Shown: positions 50,638-59,269, numbered from the stretch's first letter. The stretch is DNA of 64,000 nt from Caulobacter segnis (GCF_019931575.1 NZ_CP082923.1:3348001-3412000); one strand, 5' to 3'. Notes: generated by a model not told the origin, from the letters alone. Program-made: numbers and translations.

Positions 50638-52429
50638 GCTCGCCGAGCGCCGCCTGAAAGCAAGCCCCACGGACGGCGCTCAACTCGCCAAGGCGCTGGA
50701 CGCCCAGGCCGCGCTTTTGCCTTACGCGCTGGGGGTTTTCGCGGTCAGCCTGCCCCTGTTCGTGTGGGTCGGATCCTTCGCGGCGAACCGTCTTTGGATG
50801 AGCGCCAGCTTCGCGGTCTTCGCCATCAACTGGGGCGCCTTCTACGCCGTGGTGAACTGGCTGCGCGACGAAGCGTCGCAAGAGCTTAACCGGCGAGCCC
50901 GGATCCAGGTTCTCGGCGGCTTGATGTGGGCGATGAGCGTCGTGCAGATCTCGATCCTGGCCCAGGGCGCGGGTCCCGCGCGCGAAACCCTGCTGATGCT
51001 GGCCACGGCCGGCGCGGTGGTCTGCGCGTTCTTCGCCGCGCCCTACCTGCCTGCCCTGTTGACCATCGCGCCGTTGGCGGCGGCCGGTCCGGTAATCGCT
51101 CAGTTCTCGCATCCGAAAGGCCATCAGGCTGGCGTGATGACTTGGGGAGCGTCGGCCCTGGCCTTGACGCTGGGCATGATCCTCAACCGCATGTTCCGCC
51201 GTCAGCACGACCTGGCCGTCGCCCATGAACGGCTGGTCGAGGAGCGCCTGAGCGTCCTGGAAACGGCCGAGCGCACCGCCCGCTCCAAGTCCGACATCGT
51301 CGCCACCCTCAGCCACGAGATCCGCAACGGCCTGACCGGCGTCACCCACGTCCTGGCCGCCGCCGCCGGCCGGGGCGGGCGCGCCCTGCCCTCGCGCGAG
51401 CAGTTGAACGCCGCGCTGGACGCCGCCCAGGACCTGATGTCGGTCCTGAACGCTACGCTCGACTCCGAGACCGCCGAATCCGGCCGCCTCAGCGTCGAGA
51501 CCCGCCCGTTCGATCCCGTCCGCCTGGTCCAGGACCTGGTGCTGCTGGACAAGCCGCACGCGGCGACCAAGGGGCTTGAGCTGGCGATCCATGTCGATCC
51601 CCTGCTGCGCGGGCGCGACAGGGGCGCGACAGTCGCCGACGTCATGCGCACCCGCCAGATCATCACCAATCTGCTGGGCAACGCGGTCAAGTACACCGTG
51701 CGCGGCCGGGTCGAGGTGCGCCTGGAGCTGCGCGACAACCAGGTCGCCATCGAGATCGCCGACACCGGCCCCGGCCTCTCGGCCGAGGAGATGGAGCAGG
51801 CCTTCGAGCCCTTCCGCCGCATCGAACGCACCGGCGCCGGCGTCAATGGCGCGGGCCTGGGCCTGTCGCTGTCGCGTCAGCTGGCCCGCCTGATGGGCGG
51901 CGCGCTGGAGGCCCGCAGCGCCGTGGGCGTCGGCAGTTGCTTCACCCTCTCCCTGCCGTTCGATCCCGCCGCCGAGTGCGATCTCACGCAAGAGCTCGAG
52001 GCCGTGACCACCGAGGCGCCGGGCGCGCAGCGCTACTTGCGCATCCTGATCGCCGAGGACGACGCCCTGAACGCGGCCATGCTGCGCGCCATTCTCGAGC
52101 AGCTGGGCCACCAGGTCGTCCACGCCCAGAACGGCCGCCGCGCCGCCGACCTGGCCAGGATCGCCGAGTTCGACCTCCTGATGCTGGACCACCGCATGCC
52201 GGTGCTGGACGGTCCCGGCGCCGCCGCCTCGCTGCGCGAGGCCGAGGGCCCCAACCGCGCCGCGCCCATCGTGGCGATCATCGACGGCGATGGCGAGGAA
52301 GCCTCCGAATTCCTGAACGCTGGCGCCGACATCGTCCTGCGCAAGCCGGTCAGCGTGGCCGCCGTCGCGCGCGCCCTGGCCGACGCCGCCGCCCTGAACC
52401 GGAGCGAGGCCAAGCCCGAGGCTGCCTGA
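50636..52429 (+). CDS. Hybrid sensor histidine kinase
   Basis: A 597-residue kinase. About six membrane helices without a large periplasmic loop (28-185) are followed by a coiled linker, HisKA with H227 (ATLSHEIRNGLTGVTHVL), an ATPase domain (LLGNAVKYT; DTGPGLS; GAGLGLSLSRQLA) and a C-terminal receiver (LIAEDDALN; phospho-acceptor D518 in LLMLDHRMPVLDG; K in LRKPVS). It could pass phosphate to a histidine phosphotransferase. TTG 50636 follows AAGGAG by seven bases. Later starts would remove the first membrane helix. Confidence 0.9.
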   Translation: MLAERRLKASPTDGAQLAKALDAQAALLPYALGVFAVSLPLFVWVGSFAANRLWMSASFAVFAINWGAFYAVVNWLRDEASQELNRRARIQVLGGLMWAMSVVQISILAQGAGPARETLLMLATAGAVVCAFFAAPYLPALLTIAPLAAAGPVIAQFSHPKGHQAGVMTWGASALALTLGMILNRMFRRQHDLAVAHERLVEERLSVLETAERTARSKSDIVATLSHEIRNGLTGVTHVLAAAAGRGGRALPSREQLNAALDAAQDLMSVLNATLDSETAESGRLSVETRPFDPVRLVQDLVLLDKPHAATKGLELAIHVDPLLRGRDRGATVADVMRTRQIITNLLGNAVKYTVRGRVEVRLELRDNQVAIEIADTGPGLSAEEMEQAFEPFRRIERTGAGVNGAGLGLSLSRQLARLMGGALEARSAVGVGSCFTLSLPFDPAAECDLTQELEAVTTEAPGAQRYLRILIAEDDALNAAMLRAILEQLGHQVVHAQNGRRAADLARIAEFDLLMLDHRMPVLDGPGAAASLREAEGPNRAAPIVAIIDGDGEEASEFLNAGADIVLRKPVSVAAVARALADAAALNRSEAKPEAA

Positions 52430-52482
52430 CCGGTCCGCTCCGACCAAGTTTGACAAGTCGGGTCGCGGGTGGAGAATGGCCC

Positions 52483-52548
52483 ATGTTCTCGCGCCCGACC
52501 TTCCGGCGTTTTCGCCATCACGGCGGTAGCCTGCTCGCAGGCTCCTAG
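52483..52548 (+). CDS. Possible 21-residue leader peptide upstream of rnk
   Basis: A short frame MFSRPTFRRFRHHGGSLLAG-S ends with TAG whose last base starts a strong hairpin (52548-52587). GGAG lies eight bases before its ATG. The peptide is rich in Arg, His and Phe. Stop-codon-next-to-stem geometry resembles attenuator or ribosome-stalling leaders. It is not a proven gene; TTGACA at 52450-52455 with AGAATG 17 bases later could also make this the transcript start. Confidence 0.35.
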   Translation: MFSRPTFRRFRHHGGSLLAGS

Positions 52549-52587
52549 CCCCGAACCGTCCGCGCGCCCGTCGCGGGCGTTCGGGGC
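52548..52587. promoter_or_regulatory. Strong hairpin in the rnk leader
   Basis: GCCCCGAAC (52548-52556) and GTTCGGGGC (52579-52587) form a perfect 9-bp stem, and CCGCG/CGCGG can pair inside the loop. No T run follows, so it is unlikely to be a simple terminator. A second hairpin lies at 52611-52634. Confidence 0.6.
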
Positions 52588-52610
52588 GAACATCACTCAT
52601 CCCGCCATCC

Positions 52611-52634
52611 GACGGTCGCCGCTGGCGCGCCGTC
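52611..52634. promoter_or_regulatory. Second hairpin in the rnk leader
   Basis: GACGG pairs with CCGTC and CGCC with GGCG inside it, around a three-base loop. It lies 33 bases before the rnk start. With the first hairpin it forms a structured leader. Confidence 0.4.
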
Positions 52635-52666
52635 GCGCCTGAACATCCTTATGCCTGGAGCTTCCC

Positions 52667-53086
52667 ATGCTCGCGCAAGCGGACGCCATCGCACGTCCAC
52701 ACCTCATCATGGCCGAGACCGAGGTCGAACGCCTGTCCACCCTGGCCCTGCAGATGGAGCAGGCCGCGCCACTGGCGGCCGACATGCTGCTGCGGGAGAT
52801 CGACCGCGCCGAGGTCCGCCCGGACGCCGAGATGCCCGACCATGTCGTCCGCATGCGCTCGACCGTGCGGTTCGAGGACGACGCCCATGGCGCGGCCCGC
52901 TCGGTGCTGCTGGTCTATCCCAAGGAGGCCGACATCGCGGCCGGCAAGATCTCGGTCCTTTCCCTGGTGGGCGCGGGCCTGATCGGGCTTTCGGTCGGCC
53001 AGTCGATCCAGTGGCCCGATCGAGACGGCCACGAGCGGCTGCTGCGCATCCTCAAGGTCGAGCCGCCCGGTCGCGTCGTCTTCTAG
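52667..53086 (+). CDS. rnk: Rnk / GreA-GreB-like elongation factor domain protein
   Basis: A 139-residue protein with a short N-terminal helical hairpin (about 15-45) and a GreA/GreB C-terminal FKBP-like domain (DHVVRMRSTVRFEDD; SVLLVYPKEADIAAGKISVLSLVGAGLIGLSVGQSIQW). Rnk proteins bind RNA polymerase near the secondary channel but lack the long GreA coiled coil. GGAG precedes the ATG. It follows a structured leader with a possible short peptide and is followed by a terminator. Confidence 0.9.
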   Translation: MLAQADAIARPHLIMAETEVERLSTLALQMEQAAPLAADMLLREIDRAEVRPDAEMPDHVVRMRSTVRFEDDAHGAARSVLLVYPKEADIAAGKISVLSLVGAGLIGLSVGQSIQWPDRDGHERLLRILKVEPPGRVVF

Positions 53087-53106
53087 GTTTCCTGGCGTCC
53101 TGGTTG

Positions 53107-53134
53107 AAAGGCTTGCCGCTGGGTAAGCCTTTCC
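53107..53134 (+). terminator. Intrinsic terminator after rnk
   Basis: AAAGGCTTGCC and GGTAAGCCTTT form an 11-bp stem (one G-U pair) with loop GCTG, ending in a short T run. It lies 21 bases past the rnk stop. Confidence 0.8.
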
Positions 53135-53188
53135 AATCCTCGTCCCGATCCGCACACTCTCCGCAACGAGAAAAGATGGGAGGATGCG

Positions 53189-54373
53189 ATGCTGGAGGGA
53201 CTGCGTGTCGTCGAGCTGGCGACCTACATCGCCGCTCCTGGCGCGGCGGGGATCATGGCCGACTGGGGCGCCGAGGTGATCAAGGTCGAGTCGCCCGAGG
53301 GCGACCCGATGCGGCGTTTCTTCGACACCATCGGCTCGGACCAGGACGCGAACCCGATCTTCGAGCTGGACAACCGCGGCAAGCGGGCCGTCGTGCTGGA
53401 TATCCGCGCCGACCTGGGCCGCGAGGCGCTGAAGGCCCTGGCGGCGACCGCCGACATCTTCCTGACCAATGTCCGTCCCGCCGCCCTGGCCCGCGCGGGC
53501 CTCGACTACGAGGCGCTGAAGGCGGTCAATGCGCGCCTGATCTATTGCAGCCTGACGGGCTACGGCCTGACCGGTCCCGACCGCGACAAGCCGGGTATGG
53601 ACGTGGCCGCCTTCTGGTCGCGAGCCGGCGTTGGATCGATCACCGCGCCGAAGGGGGCTGAGCCCTTCCCGATCCGCACGGGCATGGGCGACCACGTCAC
53701 CTCGCTGGCCACCGTCTCGGCGATCCTGGCGGCGGTGCACGAACGGACGCGGACGGGCGTCGGGCGGCTCGTCGAGACCTCGCTGCTGCGCACCGGCGTC
53801 TACGCGATCGGCTCGGACATGGCGATCCAGCTGCGCTTTGGAAAGCTGGCCTCCACGCGCGGCCGGCGCGAGGCGGTGCAGCCACTGGCCAACTTCTACA
53901 AGACCGCCGACGGTCGCTGGATCTGTCTTCTGCCACGTCAGGGCTCGGTCGACTGGCCGCGCATCGCCGCCGCCGCCGGGCGCCCCGAACTGGTCGACGA
54001 TCCACGCTTCGCCTCGGCCAAGGCCCGTCGCGAGCACGGCCAGGTCCTGGTCGACATCCTGGACGAGGCCTTCGGAGCCATGGCCTACGAAGACGCCGCC
54101 ACCGCCCTGGACGCCGGCGACATCACCTGGGCGCCCTACCAGACCCCGCGCGAGCTGGCGGTCGACGCCCAGGCCGAGGCGGCTGGCTGCTTCGTCGACA
54201 CGCCCGACGGCGCGGGCGGAACGTTCAAGGCCCCGGCCGCACCCGCGCGTTTCCCGGGGGCCGAGGACGGTCCGCGCGGTCCTGCACCGAAGCTGGGCGC
54301 GGACACGGCGGCGGTGTTCAGGGAACTGGGTTGGTCGGAAGAGCAAGTCGCGGCGCTGACTAGCGCTGCTTGA
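53189..54373 (+). CDS. CaiB/BaiF-family CoA transferase
   Basis: A 394-residue class III CoA transferase. It opens LEGLRVVELATYIAAPGAAG and contains DWGAEVIKVESPEGDPMR, ELDNRGKRAVVLDIR and the active-site Asp region RTGMGDHVTSL. It moves CoA between carboxylic acids; the substrate is unknown. ATG 53189 follows GGGAGG. Its 3' end overlaps the convergent transglycosylase gene by 14 bases. Confidence 0.94.
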   Translation: MLEGLRVVELATYIAAPGAAGIMADWGAEVIKVESPEGDPMRRFFDTIGSDQDANPIFELDNRGKRAVVLDIRADLGREALKALAATADIFLTNVRPAALARAGLDYEALKAVNARLIYCSLTGYGLTGPDRDKPGMDVAAFWSRAGVGSITAPKGAEPFPIRTGMGDHVTSLATVSAILAAVHERTRTGVGRLVETSLLRTGVYAIGSDMAIQLRFGKLASTRGRREAVQPLANFYKTADGRWICLLPRQGSVDWPRIAAAAGRPELVDDPRFASAKARREHGQVLVDILDEAFGAMAYEDAATALDAGDITWAPYQTPRELAVDAQAEAAGCFVDTPDGAGGTFKAPAAPARFPGAEDGPRGPAPKLGADTAAVFRELGWSEEQVAALTSAA

Positions 54374-55223
54374 CCTTGTCGTTGGCGTCGGCCAGCACGC
54401 GCAGCATCTCGGCCGAGAACATCGAGCTGGCCAGGCGCTGACCGCCGCCCATGCTGCTGGTGTCCCCGAACGGATTGCCGACATCCTGCGAGCCGCGCAG
54501 GATCAGGTCGACCACCGCCTCCTGTTGGCGGATGTGCTCCAGGCGCCGACCGGTCGCGTACTGCAGGAAGCCCTGGTCGGGCTCGACGATCGGCGCGGAG
54601 GGACCTGGATCGACGCGCGTGGCGCCGCCGGTCTTGGTCAGGTTGGCGTAGACCTCGCCCACCGTGGCGGCGCGGCCGTCCTTGTAGAAGATCGAGCGGT
54701 TGGCCTGGGCGGCGTCCGGGAACATGGCCGCGGCGTTGGCGCCGGGCGAGGCGGTCGCCGCCTCGATCAGCCGGGCCGAACCCGACGGACCTAGGAAGTG
54801 CGCGGCGTAGAGCTCGCCGGCCGTCGGAGAGCGCCCCACCCGTCCCCGCAGGTACGAGGCGTGGTCCGAGGCCAACTCGCCGGCCATCAGCGAAGCGGCG
54901 TGCGGGTCGGTCTTCAGGCTCAGCACGGCCTTGCGGGCCTCGTCGCCGTCGACGCGGTAACGGCCGTCCGCCCCTTGGGTGATCAGGTCGGCGTAGCGGG
55001 CGTAGCCGTACTTGGACCCATGTTTCTTCAGCGTGGAGAGCCAGGTCTGGTCGACGAACTGGAAAAGGCCCGAGGCCGACGAGGTCCGCGCCTTGGCGGC
55101 CGGATTGAAGCCGCTTTCGCGCTTGGCCGTGCCCATCAGGAACGTGAAGTCGACTCCGGTCGCGCTGGAGGCGCGCTGGATCGCCGACTCGACGACGCTG
55201 CGAATGGAACCGACCGCGGGCAT
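54360..55223 (-). CDS. Lytic transglycosylase-domain protein with a CtrA box
   Basis: A 287-residue protein with an SLT-like domain near the N-terminus (DFTFLMGTAKRESGFNPAAK; SASGLFQFVDQTWLSTLKKHG) and a central region on DPHAASLMAGELASDHASYL and AAHFLGPSGSARLI that fits the second half of the lysozyme-like fold. The catalytic Glu is in AKRESGF. No obvious signal peptide is present, so export may use another route, for instance a flagellar or pilus apparatus. A perfect CtrA-type box lies 26 bases upstream, so cell-cycle control is likely. Confidence 0.88.
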   Translation of the reverse strand: MPAVGSIRSVVESAIQRASSATGVDFTFLMGTAKRESGFNPAAKARTSSASGLFQFVDQTWLSTLKKHGSKYGYARYADLITQGADGRYRVDGDEARKAVLSLKTDPHAASLMAGELASDHASYLRGRVGRSPTAGELYAAHFLGPSGSARLIEAATASPGANAAAMFPDAAQANRSIFYKDGRAATVGEVYANLTKTGGATRVDPGPSAPIVEPDQGFLQYATGRRLEHIRQQEAVVDLILRGSQDVGNPFGDTSSMGGGQRLASSMFSAEMLRVLADANDKVKQR

Positions 55224-55246
55224 GGGTCTCAGGAGTCAGCGATCAT

Positions 55247-55265
55247 GGTTAATGCAGGATTAACC
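55247..55265. promoter_or_regulatory. Perfect CtrA box
   Basis: GGTTAATGCAGGATTAACC contains TTAA-N7-TTAAC on both strands and has perfect 7-bp arms. It lies 24 bases upstream of the transglycosylase start and 151 bases from the tonB start. CtrA is the master cell-cycle regulator of Caulobacter-type bacteria. Confidence 0.8.
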
Positions 55266-55415
55266 ACGTTCTCGCGGCTCTATCCGGGGACGAGATGCCG
55301 CACCCGATCTTACGGGCGTAACAAAATCGCCAAGTAGATTACGATTGTCAATTTACAGCGGAAGCCATCCATGCTGACCTGATTTCACAGATGTAGTTTC
55401 ATCTAGGAGGTCCGC

Positions 55416-56135
55416 ATGGCCCTGGCTCTCAACCCCAACGGCTCCGGCATTCCCGGCCTGGACGACGCGCCGCGCAAAAGCTCGAAAGCGCTGCTGATCG
55501 GCCTGGGCGTCTCGGGCGCGCTGCATATCGGGCTGATCGGTTACCTGGCGTATCAGAAGTGGGTCAATCCGCTGCCGCCGATGGTGGAGGATCCGGGTAT
55601 CATTATCGAGCCCACTCCGTTGGCGCCGAAACCACCGCCGCCTCCGCCGCCGAGCAATGAACGTCCGCCGCCTTCGAATCCGATCAAGGTCCACCCGCCG
55701 GTCACCACGCCGATCAGCCCGCCGGAAGTCCTGCCGGTAAAGACCCTGGATGTGCCGGATGGTCCTGCTGTCAGCGGCCCACCGACATTCACGGCCGACC
55801 CGCCCGCGCCCCCGGCTCCGCCCGCGCCGCAGCCCAAGGTCATCACCCGCGCCAACTGGCTGAAGATGCCGTCGGCCGACGACATGGCTCGCTACTATCC
55901 GGACGGCGCGGTCCGCGGCGGGGTCTCGGGCCTGGCGACACTGAGTTGCGCGGTGACCGTCAACGGCTCGGTGCGTGACTGCGCCGTGGTCTCGGAGACT
56001 CCGGCCGGCCAGGGCTTCGGCGGTGCGGCGCTGAAGCTGTCGCGCTTCTTCAAGATGAAGCCGCAGATGGAGAACGGCGAACCGGTCGATGGGGCGACCG
56101 TGCGCATCCCGATCCGGTTCAACGCGGGCGCCTAA
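55416..56135 (+). CDS. TonB-family energy transducer
   Basis: A 239-residue protein with a cytoplasmic N-terminus, one membrane helix (about 25-44), a proline-rich periplasmic spacer (about 50-135, with PPPPPPPS and [10 protein letters not shown]) and a C-terminal TonB domain ([37 protein letters not shown]). It would pass proton-motive energy to TonB-dependent receptors such as those in this window. No exbB or exbD lies beside it. TAGGAGGTC precedes the ATG. Confidence 0.92.
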   Translation: MALALNPNGSGIPGLDDAPRKSSKALLIGLGVSGALHIGLIGYLAYQKWVNPLPPMVEDPGIIIEPTPLAPKPPPPPPPSNERPPPSNPIKVHPPVTTPISPPEVLPVKTLDVPDGPAVSGPPTFTADPPAPPAPPAPQPKVITRANWLKMPSADDMARYYPDGAVRGGVSGLATLSCAVTVNGSVRDCAVVSETPAGQGFGGAALKLSRFFKMKPQMENGEPVDGATVRIPIRFNAGA

Positions 56136-56159
56136 GCCCTCCTCCGGCGTTGAAACGGC

Positions 56160-56188
56160 GGCCGGGTCGCGCCTTCCGCGACCCGGCC
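56160..56188. terminator. Terminator between convergent tonB and acyl-CoA dehydrogenase
   Basis: GGCCGGGTCGCG and CGCGACCCGGCC form a perfect 12-bp stem with loop CCTTC. It lies between the two 3' ends (56135 and 56199). There is no long T run, so efficiency is uncertain. Confidence 0.7.
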
Positions 56189-56198
56189 AAACTTGTCC

Positions 56199-57362
56199 TC
56201 AGTAGCTCTTGGGCAGGCCCAGCACGCGCTCGGCGATGAAGTTCAGGATCATCTCGCGGCTGACCGGCGCGATGCGGGCGATCATCGCCTCGCGGAAGTA
56301 GCGCTCGACGTCGTACTCCTTGGCGTAGCCCATGCCGCCGTGCGCCAGGACCGCGTTCTCGCAGGCATGGAAGCCCGCCTCAGCGCCCAGGTACTTGGCG
56401 GCGTTGGCCTCGGCCCCGCAGTCCTTGCCCTGGTCGTAGAGCGCGGCCGCCTTGAAGGCGAGCAGGTTAGCGGCCTCGAGCTCGGCCCAAGATTTGGCCA
56501 GCGGATGGGCCACGCCCTGGTTCTTGCCGATCGGCCGACCGAACACGACGCGCTCGTTGGCGTAGGTGGTCGCCTTGGCCAGCGCCGCGCGGCCCAGGCC
56601 GATGGCCTCGACGGCGAACAGCACCCGCTCGGGATTGAGGCCGTGCAGCAGGTACGAGAAGCCCTTGCCCTCCTCGCCGACCAGATCCTCGGCCGGGACG
56701 AACAGGTCCTCGATGAAGAGCATGTTACACTCGACGGCCTTGCGGCCCATCTTCGGGATCGGCTTGGCCTCGATCTTCTCGCGGTCGGTGTAGAACAGCG
56801 ACAGGCCCTGGGTCGGCTTGGCGCACTGGTCCTTGGGCGTGGTGCGGGCGATGATCAGGATCTTGTTGGCGCGCTGGGCTCCGGTGGTCCAGATCTTCCG
56901 ACCGTTCAGACGATAGCCGCCGTCGACCTTCTCGGCCCGGGTCTCCAGGCTGGAGGTGTCCAGGCCCGAGTTCGGTTCGGTCACGGCGAAGCACATCTTG
57001 TCCTCGCCCGAGATCAGCCGGGGCAACAGGCGCTCGCGCTGCGCGTCCGTGCCGAACTTCACCAGCGGCATCGGCCCGAAGATGTTGAGGTGGATGGCCG
57101 AGGCGCCCGAGAAGCCCGCCCCCGACTGGGCCACGGTCTGCATCATCACGGCGGCCTCGGTGAGGCCCAGGCCAGCCCCGCCCACGCTCTCCGGCATGGC
57201 CACGCCCAGCCACCCCCCTTGAGCGATGGCGGCGACGAAGTCCTCGGGGAAGTTTCCGGTCTCGTCGGTGCGGCGCCAGTATTCGTCATCGAAGGCGGCG
57301 CACACCTTGGCCACGCCCTCGCGGATGGCTTCCTGCTCTTCGGTCAACCAGAATCCGGACAT
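56199..57362 (-). CDS. Acyl-CoA dehydrogenase
   Basis: A 387-residue flavoenzyme. It has the N-terminal helical domain, the middle-domain motif CFAVTEPNSGLDTSSLETRA, RLNGRKIWTTGAQRANKILI, and the C-terminal NPERVLFAVEAIGLGRAAL and AHGGMGYAKEYDVERYFREAM. It introduces a double bond between C2 and C3 of an acyl-CoA. It lies 6 bases downstream of the glycine-oxidase-like gene. The C-terminal part has the ARIAPVSREMILNFIAE tail. Confidence 0.95.
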   Translation of the reverse strand: MSGFWLTEEQEAIREGVAKVCAAFDDEYWRRTDETGNFPEDFVAAIAQGGWLGVAMPESVGGAGLGLTEAAVMMQTVAQSGAGFSGASAIHLNIFGPMPLVKFGTDAQRERLLPRLISGEDKMCFAVTEPNSGLDTSSLETRAEKVDGGYRLNGRKIWTTGAQRANKILIIARTTPKDQCAKPTQGLSLFYTDREKIEAKPIPKMGRKAVECNMLFIEDLFVPAEDLVGEEGKGFSYLLHGLNPERVLFAVEAIGLGRAALAKATTYANERVVFGRPIGKNQGVAHPLAKSWAELEAANLLAFKAAALYDQGKDCGAEANAAKYLGAEAGFHACENAVLAHGGMGYAKEYDVERYFREAMIARIAPVSREMILNFIAERVLGLPKSY

Positions 57363-57368
57363 CCGGCG

Positions 57369-58406
57369 CTACTCCCCTGCGCGATCTGCTTCTTGGCTCT
57401 CGGGCTCCTCGAAGCGGCGCGCGTCCATGGCGGCGGCGTCGGGGCCCGGGTTATCGCCATTCAGATACGCCGCGACCATTTCGGCCACAAGCGGCGCGAG
57501 CAGCCAGCCGTTGCGCCGCGCGCCGACGGCCAGCAGCACGCCGGGTGCGGCGCTCCACCCCACCAGCGGCAGGCCATCGGGCGTGGTGACGCGCACGCCG
57601 ACCTCGACCTCGGCCTGGTCCAGGTCGAGGTCCGGACGCAGGGCCCAGGCGGCCGCGCGCAAAGCCTTAGTCGCCGAGGCGTCGGGCGAAAGGTCGTCTC
57701 GGCCGGCCTCCATGGTGGCGCCGACGGCCAGCATCTCGCCCGGCGCCAGATAGACCCCCTCGCCCCGCACCACCGCCGCGTCGCCGGCCGTCGCGTCGGT
57801 CCGCAGGATCTGGCCCTTGATCGGGGTCAGGGCGGTGGTCTCCGGGGCTAGGCGCCCGTCGCGCGCGCCCGGGCCGGTGGCCAGCAGCAGCACGTCGAAA
57901 ACTTCAACAGCGCCGTCGACCAGGCGCAGGGCGCCAGGCGCGAACGACTCGACCGCGCGCGCTTCGAAGCGAGCGCCGGCGGCCTCGGCGGCGGCGCGCA
58001 AGGTCTCAAGCGCCGGCCGCGCCTCGATGCGCCAGTCTTCTCGAATCGTCTCGTCGGCCGGCAGACCCAGGTCGCGCAGGCGCTGACCGACTTGGCCCCG
58101 CCAGGCCTCGGAGCCCTCGATTCGGACGCCGGCCCGGACGATCTCAATTCCCAGGCTCTCGGCGAAGGCAGGCCACAGGTCGCGGGCGCGGCGCATCAGG
58201 TCCAGGTGATCGCGCGAAGCCGGATCGAACAGGGCCTCGCTGACCGGCGCCAGCATGCCGGCGGCCACGCCCGAGGCGTTGTCGCCCGCCGGCGCCGGAT
58301 CGAAGACGGTGACGGAAAAGCCCGCCCGCGCCAGACGCAGCGCCGCGGCTGATCCCAAAGCCCCGGCCCCGGCCACGGCGATACGCGCGCCTGTTTGAAC
58401 TTTCAT
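57369..58406 (-). CDS. FAD-dependent amino-acid oxidase, glycine oxidase (ThiO)-like
   Basis: A 345-residue DAO-family enzyme with an N-terminal FAD-binding fold (AVAGAGALGSAAALRLARAG), GVAAGMLAPVSEALFDP, LLLATGPGAR and a C-terminal LPLVGWSAAPGVLLAVGARRNGWLLAPL. It resembles glycine oxidases that supply the thiazole intermediate of thiamine synthesis, though no other thi gene is present. ATG 58406 is chosen; the longer frame to 58478 lacks family similarity. It is co-directional with the acyl-CoA dehydrogenase gene. Confidence 0.88.
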   Translation of the reverse strand: MKVQTGARIAVAGAGALGSAAALRLARAGFSVTVFDPAPAGDNASGVAAGMLAPVSEALFDPASRDHLDLMRRARDLWPAFAESLGIEIVRAGVRIEGSEAWRGQVGQRLRDLGLPADETIREDWRIEARPALETLRAAAEAAGARFEARAVESFAPGALRLVDGAVEVFDVLLLATGPGARDGRLAPETTALTPIKGQILRTDATAGDAAVVRGEGVYLAPGEMLAVGATMEAGRDDLSPDASATKALRAAAWALRPDLDLDQAEVEVGVRVTTPDGLPLVGWSAAPGVLLAVGARRNGWLLAPLVAEMVAAYLNGDNPGPDAAAMDARRFEEPESQEADRAGE

Positions 58407-58624
58407 GGCGCGCAGACACCTTCCGGGAACGCGGACGTCAAGTCCGGAACGACCACGTCGGGCGCGACGGCCAATCATCGTTAACGGTAGTAAATCGAGC
58501 GCGACACTTTGGCGCGAAGACCCGTTCCGTGCACGCCCGGACGTGACGACGCGGCCAAGCTCGGTCTATATCCGTTAATATTGGCGCGAGGCCGCTTGCG
58601 CGGCGTTGGAGGGAATTGAGGCGG

Positions 58625-59032
58625 ATGAACGATCGACCCGCAGCCGAACCGGCCCACCCCGTTGATCTGTATGTGGGCGCTCGACTGAGAATCCGCCGCA
58701 AGATGATGGGCCTGAGCCAGACCCAGGTCGCCGACGCCCTCGGCATCACCTTCCAGCAGATCCAGAAGTACGAGCGCGGCGCCAATCGCATCAGCGCCAG
58801 CAAGCTGTACGACGCGGCCAAGCTGCTGCAGGCCCCGGTGTCCTACTTCTTCGAAGGCCTGGACGAGACCGACGGCGGCATCGACGACGGCTTCGCCCAG
58901 CGCATGACCGAGTTCGTGTCCACGCCGGAAGGCCTGGAACTGGCCAGCCTGTTCCCGCGCCTGGCCGATCGTCGCTTGCGCCGGCGGGTCGTCGACCTGG
59001 TCCGCGCCATGGTGGACGACGAGGCCCCGTAG
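58625..59032 (+). CDS. Xre/Cro-CI-family transcriptional regulator
   Basis: A 135-residue protein with a helix-turn-helix of the Xre type (YVGARLRIRRKMMGLSQTQV; ALGITFQQIQKYERGANRIS) at about 19-70 and a C-terminal helical tail (RMTEFVSTPEGLELASLFPR). This form is widespread in alphaproteobacteria. A TTG at 58616 is in frame but too close to GGAGGG, so ATG 58625 is preferred. It is followed by a strong terminator. Confidence 0.92.
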   Translation: MNDRPAAEPAHPVDLYVGARLRIRRKMMGLSQTQVADALGITFQQIQKYERGANRISASKLYDAAKLLQAPVSYFFEGLDETDGGIDDGFAQRMTEFVSTPEGLELASLFPRLADRRLRRRVVDLVRAMVDDEAP

Positions 59033-59061
59033 CCACGAACTCGCCTCTGAAAGTGAGCAAA

Positions 59062-59097
59062 GAAAGCCCGCGCACCGGTTCGGTGACGCGGGCTTTC
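59062..59097. terminator. Terminator after the Xre-type regulator gene
   Basis: GAAAGCCCGCG and CGCGGGCTTTC form a perfect 11-bp stem, with a further ACCG/CGGT pairing in the loop. The stem lies 30 bases past the stop and is symmetric enough to act in both directions. Confidence 0.88.
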
Positions 59098-59144
59098 CTT
59101 TGGGCGAAACGACCGCCGCGACTCGACTCGTCGCTCCGCACACG

Positions 59145-59160
59145 AAGTAAATTCTTACTT
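59145..59160. promoter_or_regulatory. Inverted repeat upstream of the Oar-like receptor
   Basis: AAGTAA-ATTC-TTACTT is a perfect 6-bp inverted repeat in A/T-rich sequence, 180 bases upstream of the receptor start. Regulator unknown. Confidence 0.35.
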
Positions 59161-59269
59161 TGAAGCCACGCCTGGCGCCGCCGCCCGCCTAGCGAACGAA
59201 CGTTCATCGCCGAGCGTCGTTCAATTCGCAGGCAAGCCGCTCGCGGGCGCCCTTCCCCGTATCGGCTTG

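Noticed and set aside
52450..52464. TTGACAAGTC as a FixK-type half-site or FNR box
   Set aside because: No matching second half-site lies four bases away; it fits a -35 element better.
58480..58500. TTAACGGTAGTAAA as a CtrA box
   Set aside because: The second half lacks TTAA at the right spacing; the match is too poor.
58616..58624. TTG 58616 as the start of the Xre-type gene
   Set aside because: It sits two bases after GGAGGG, too close for initiation; ATG 58625 is better spaced and fits family length.
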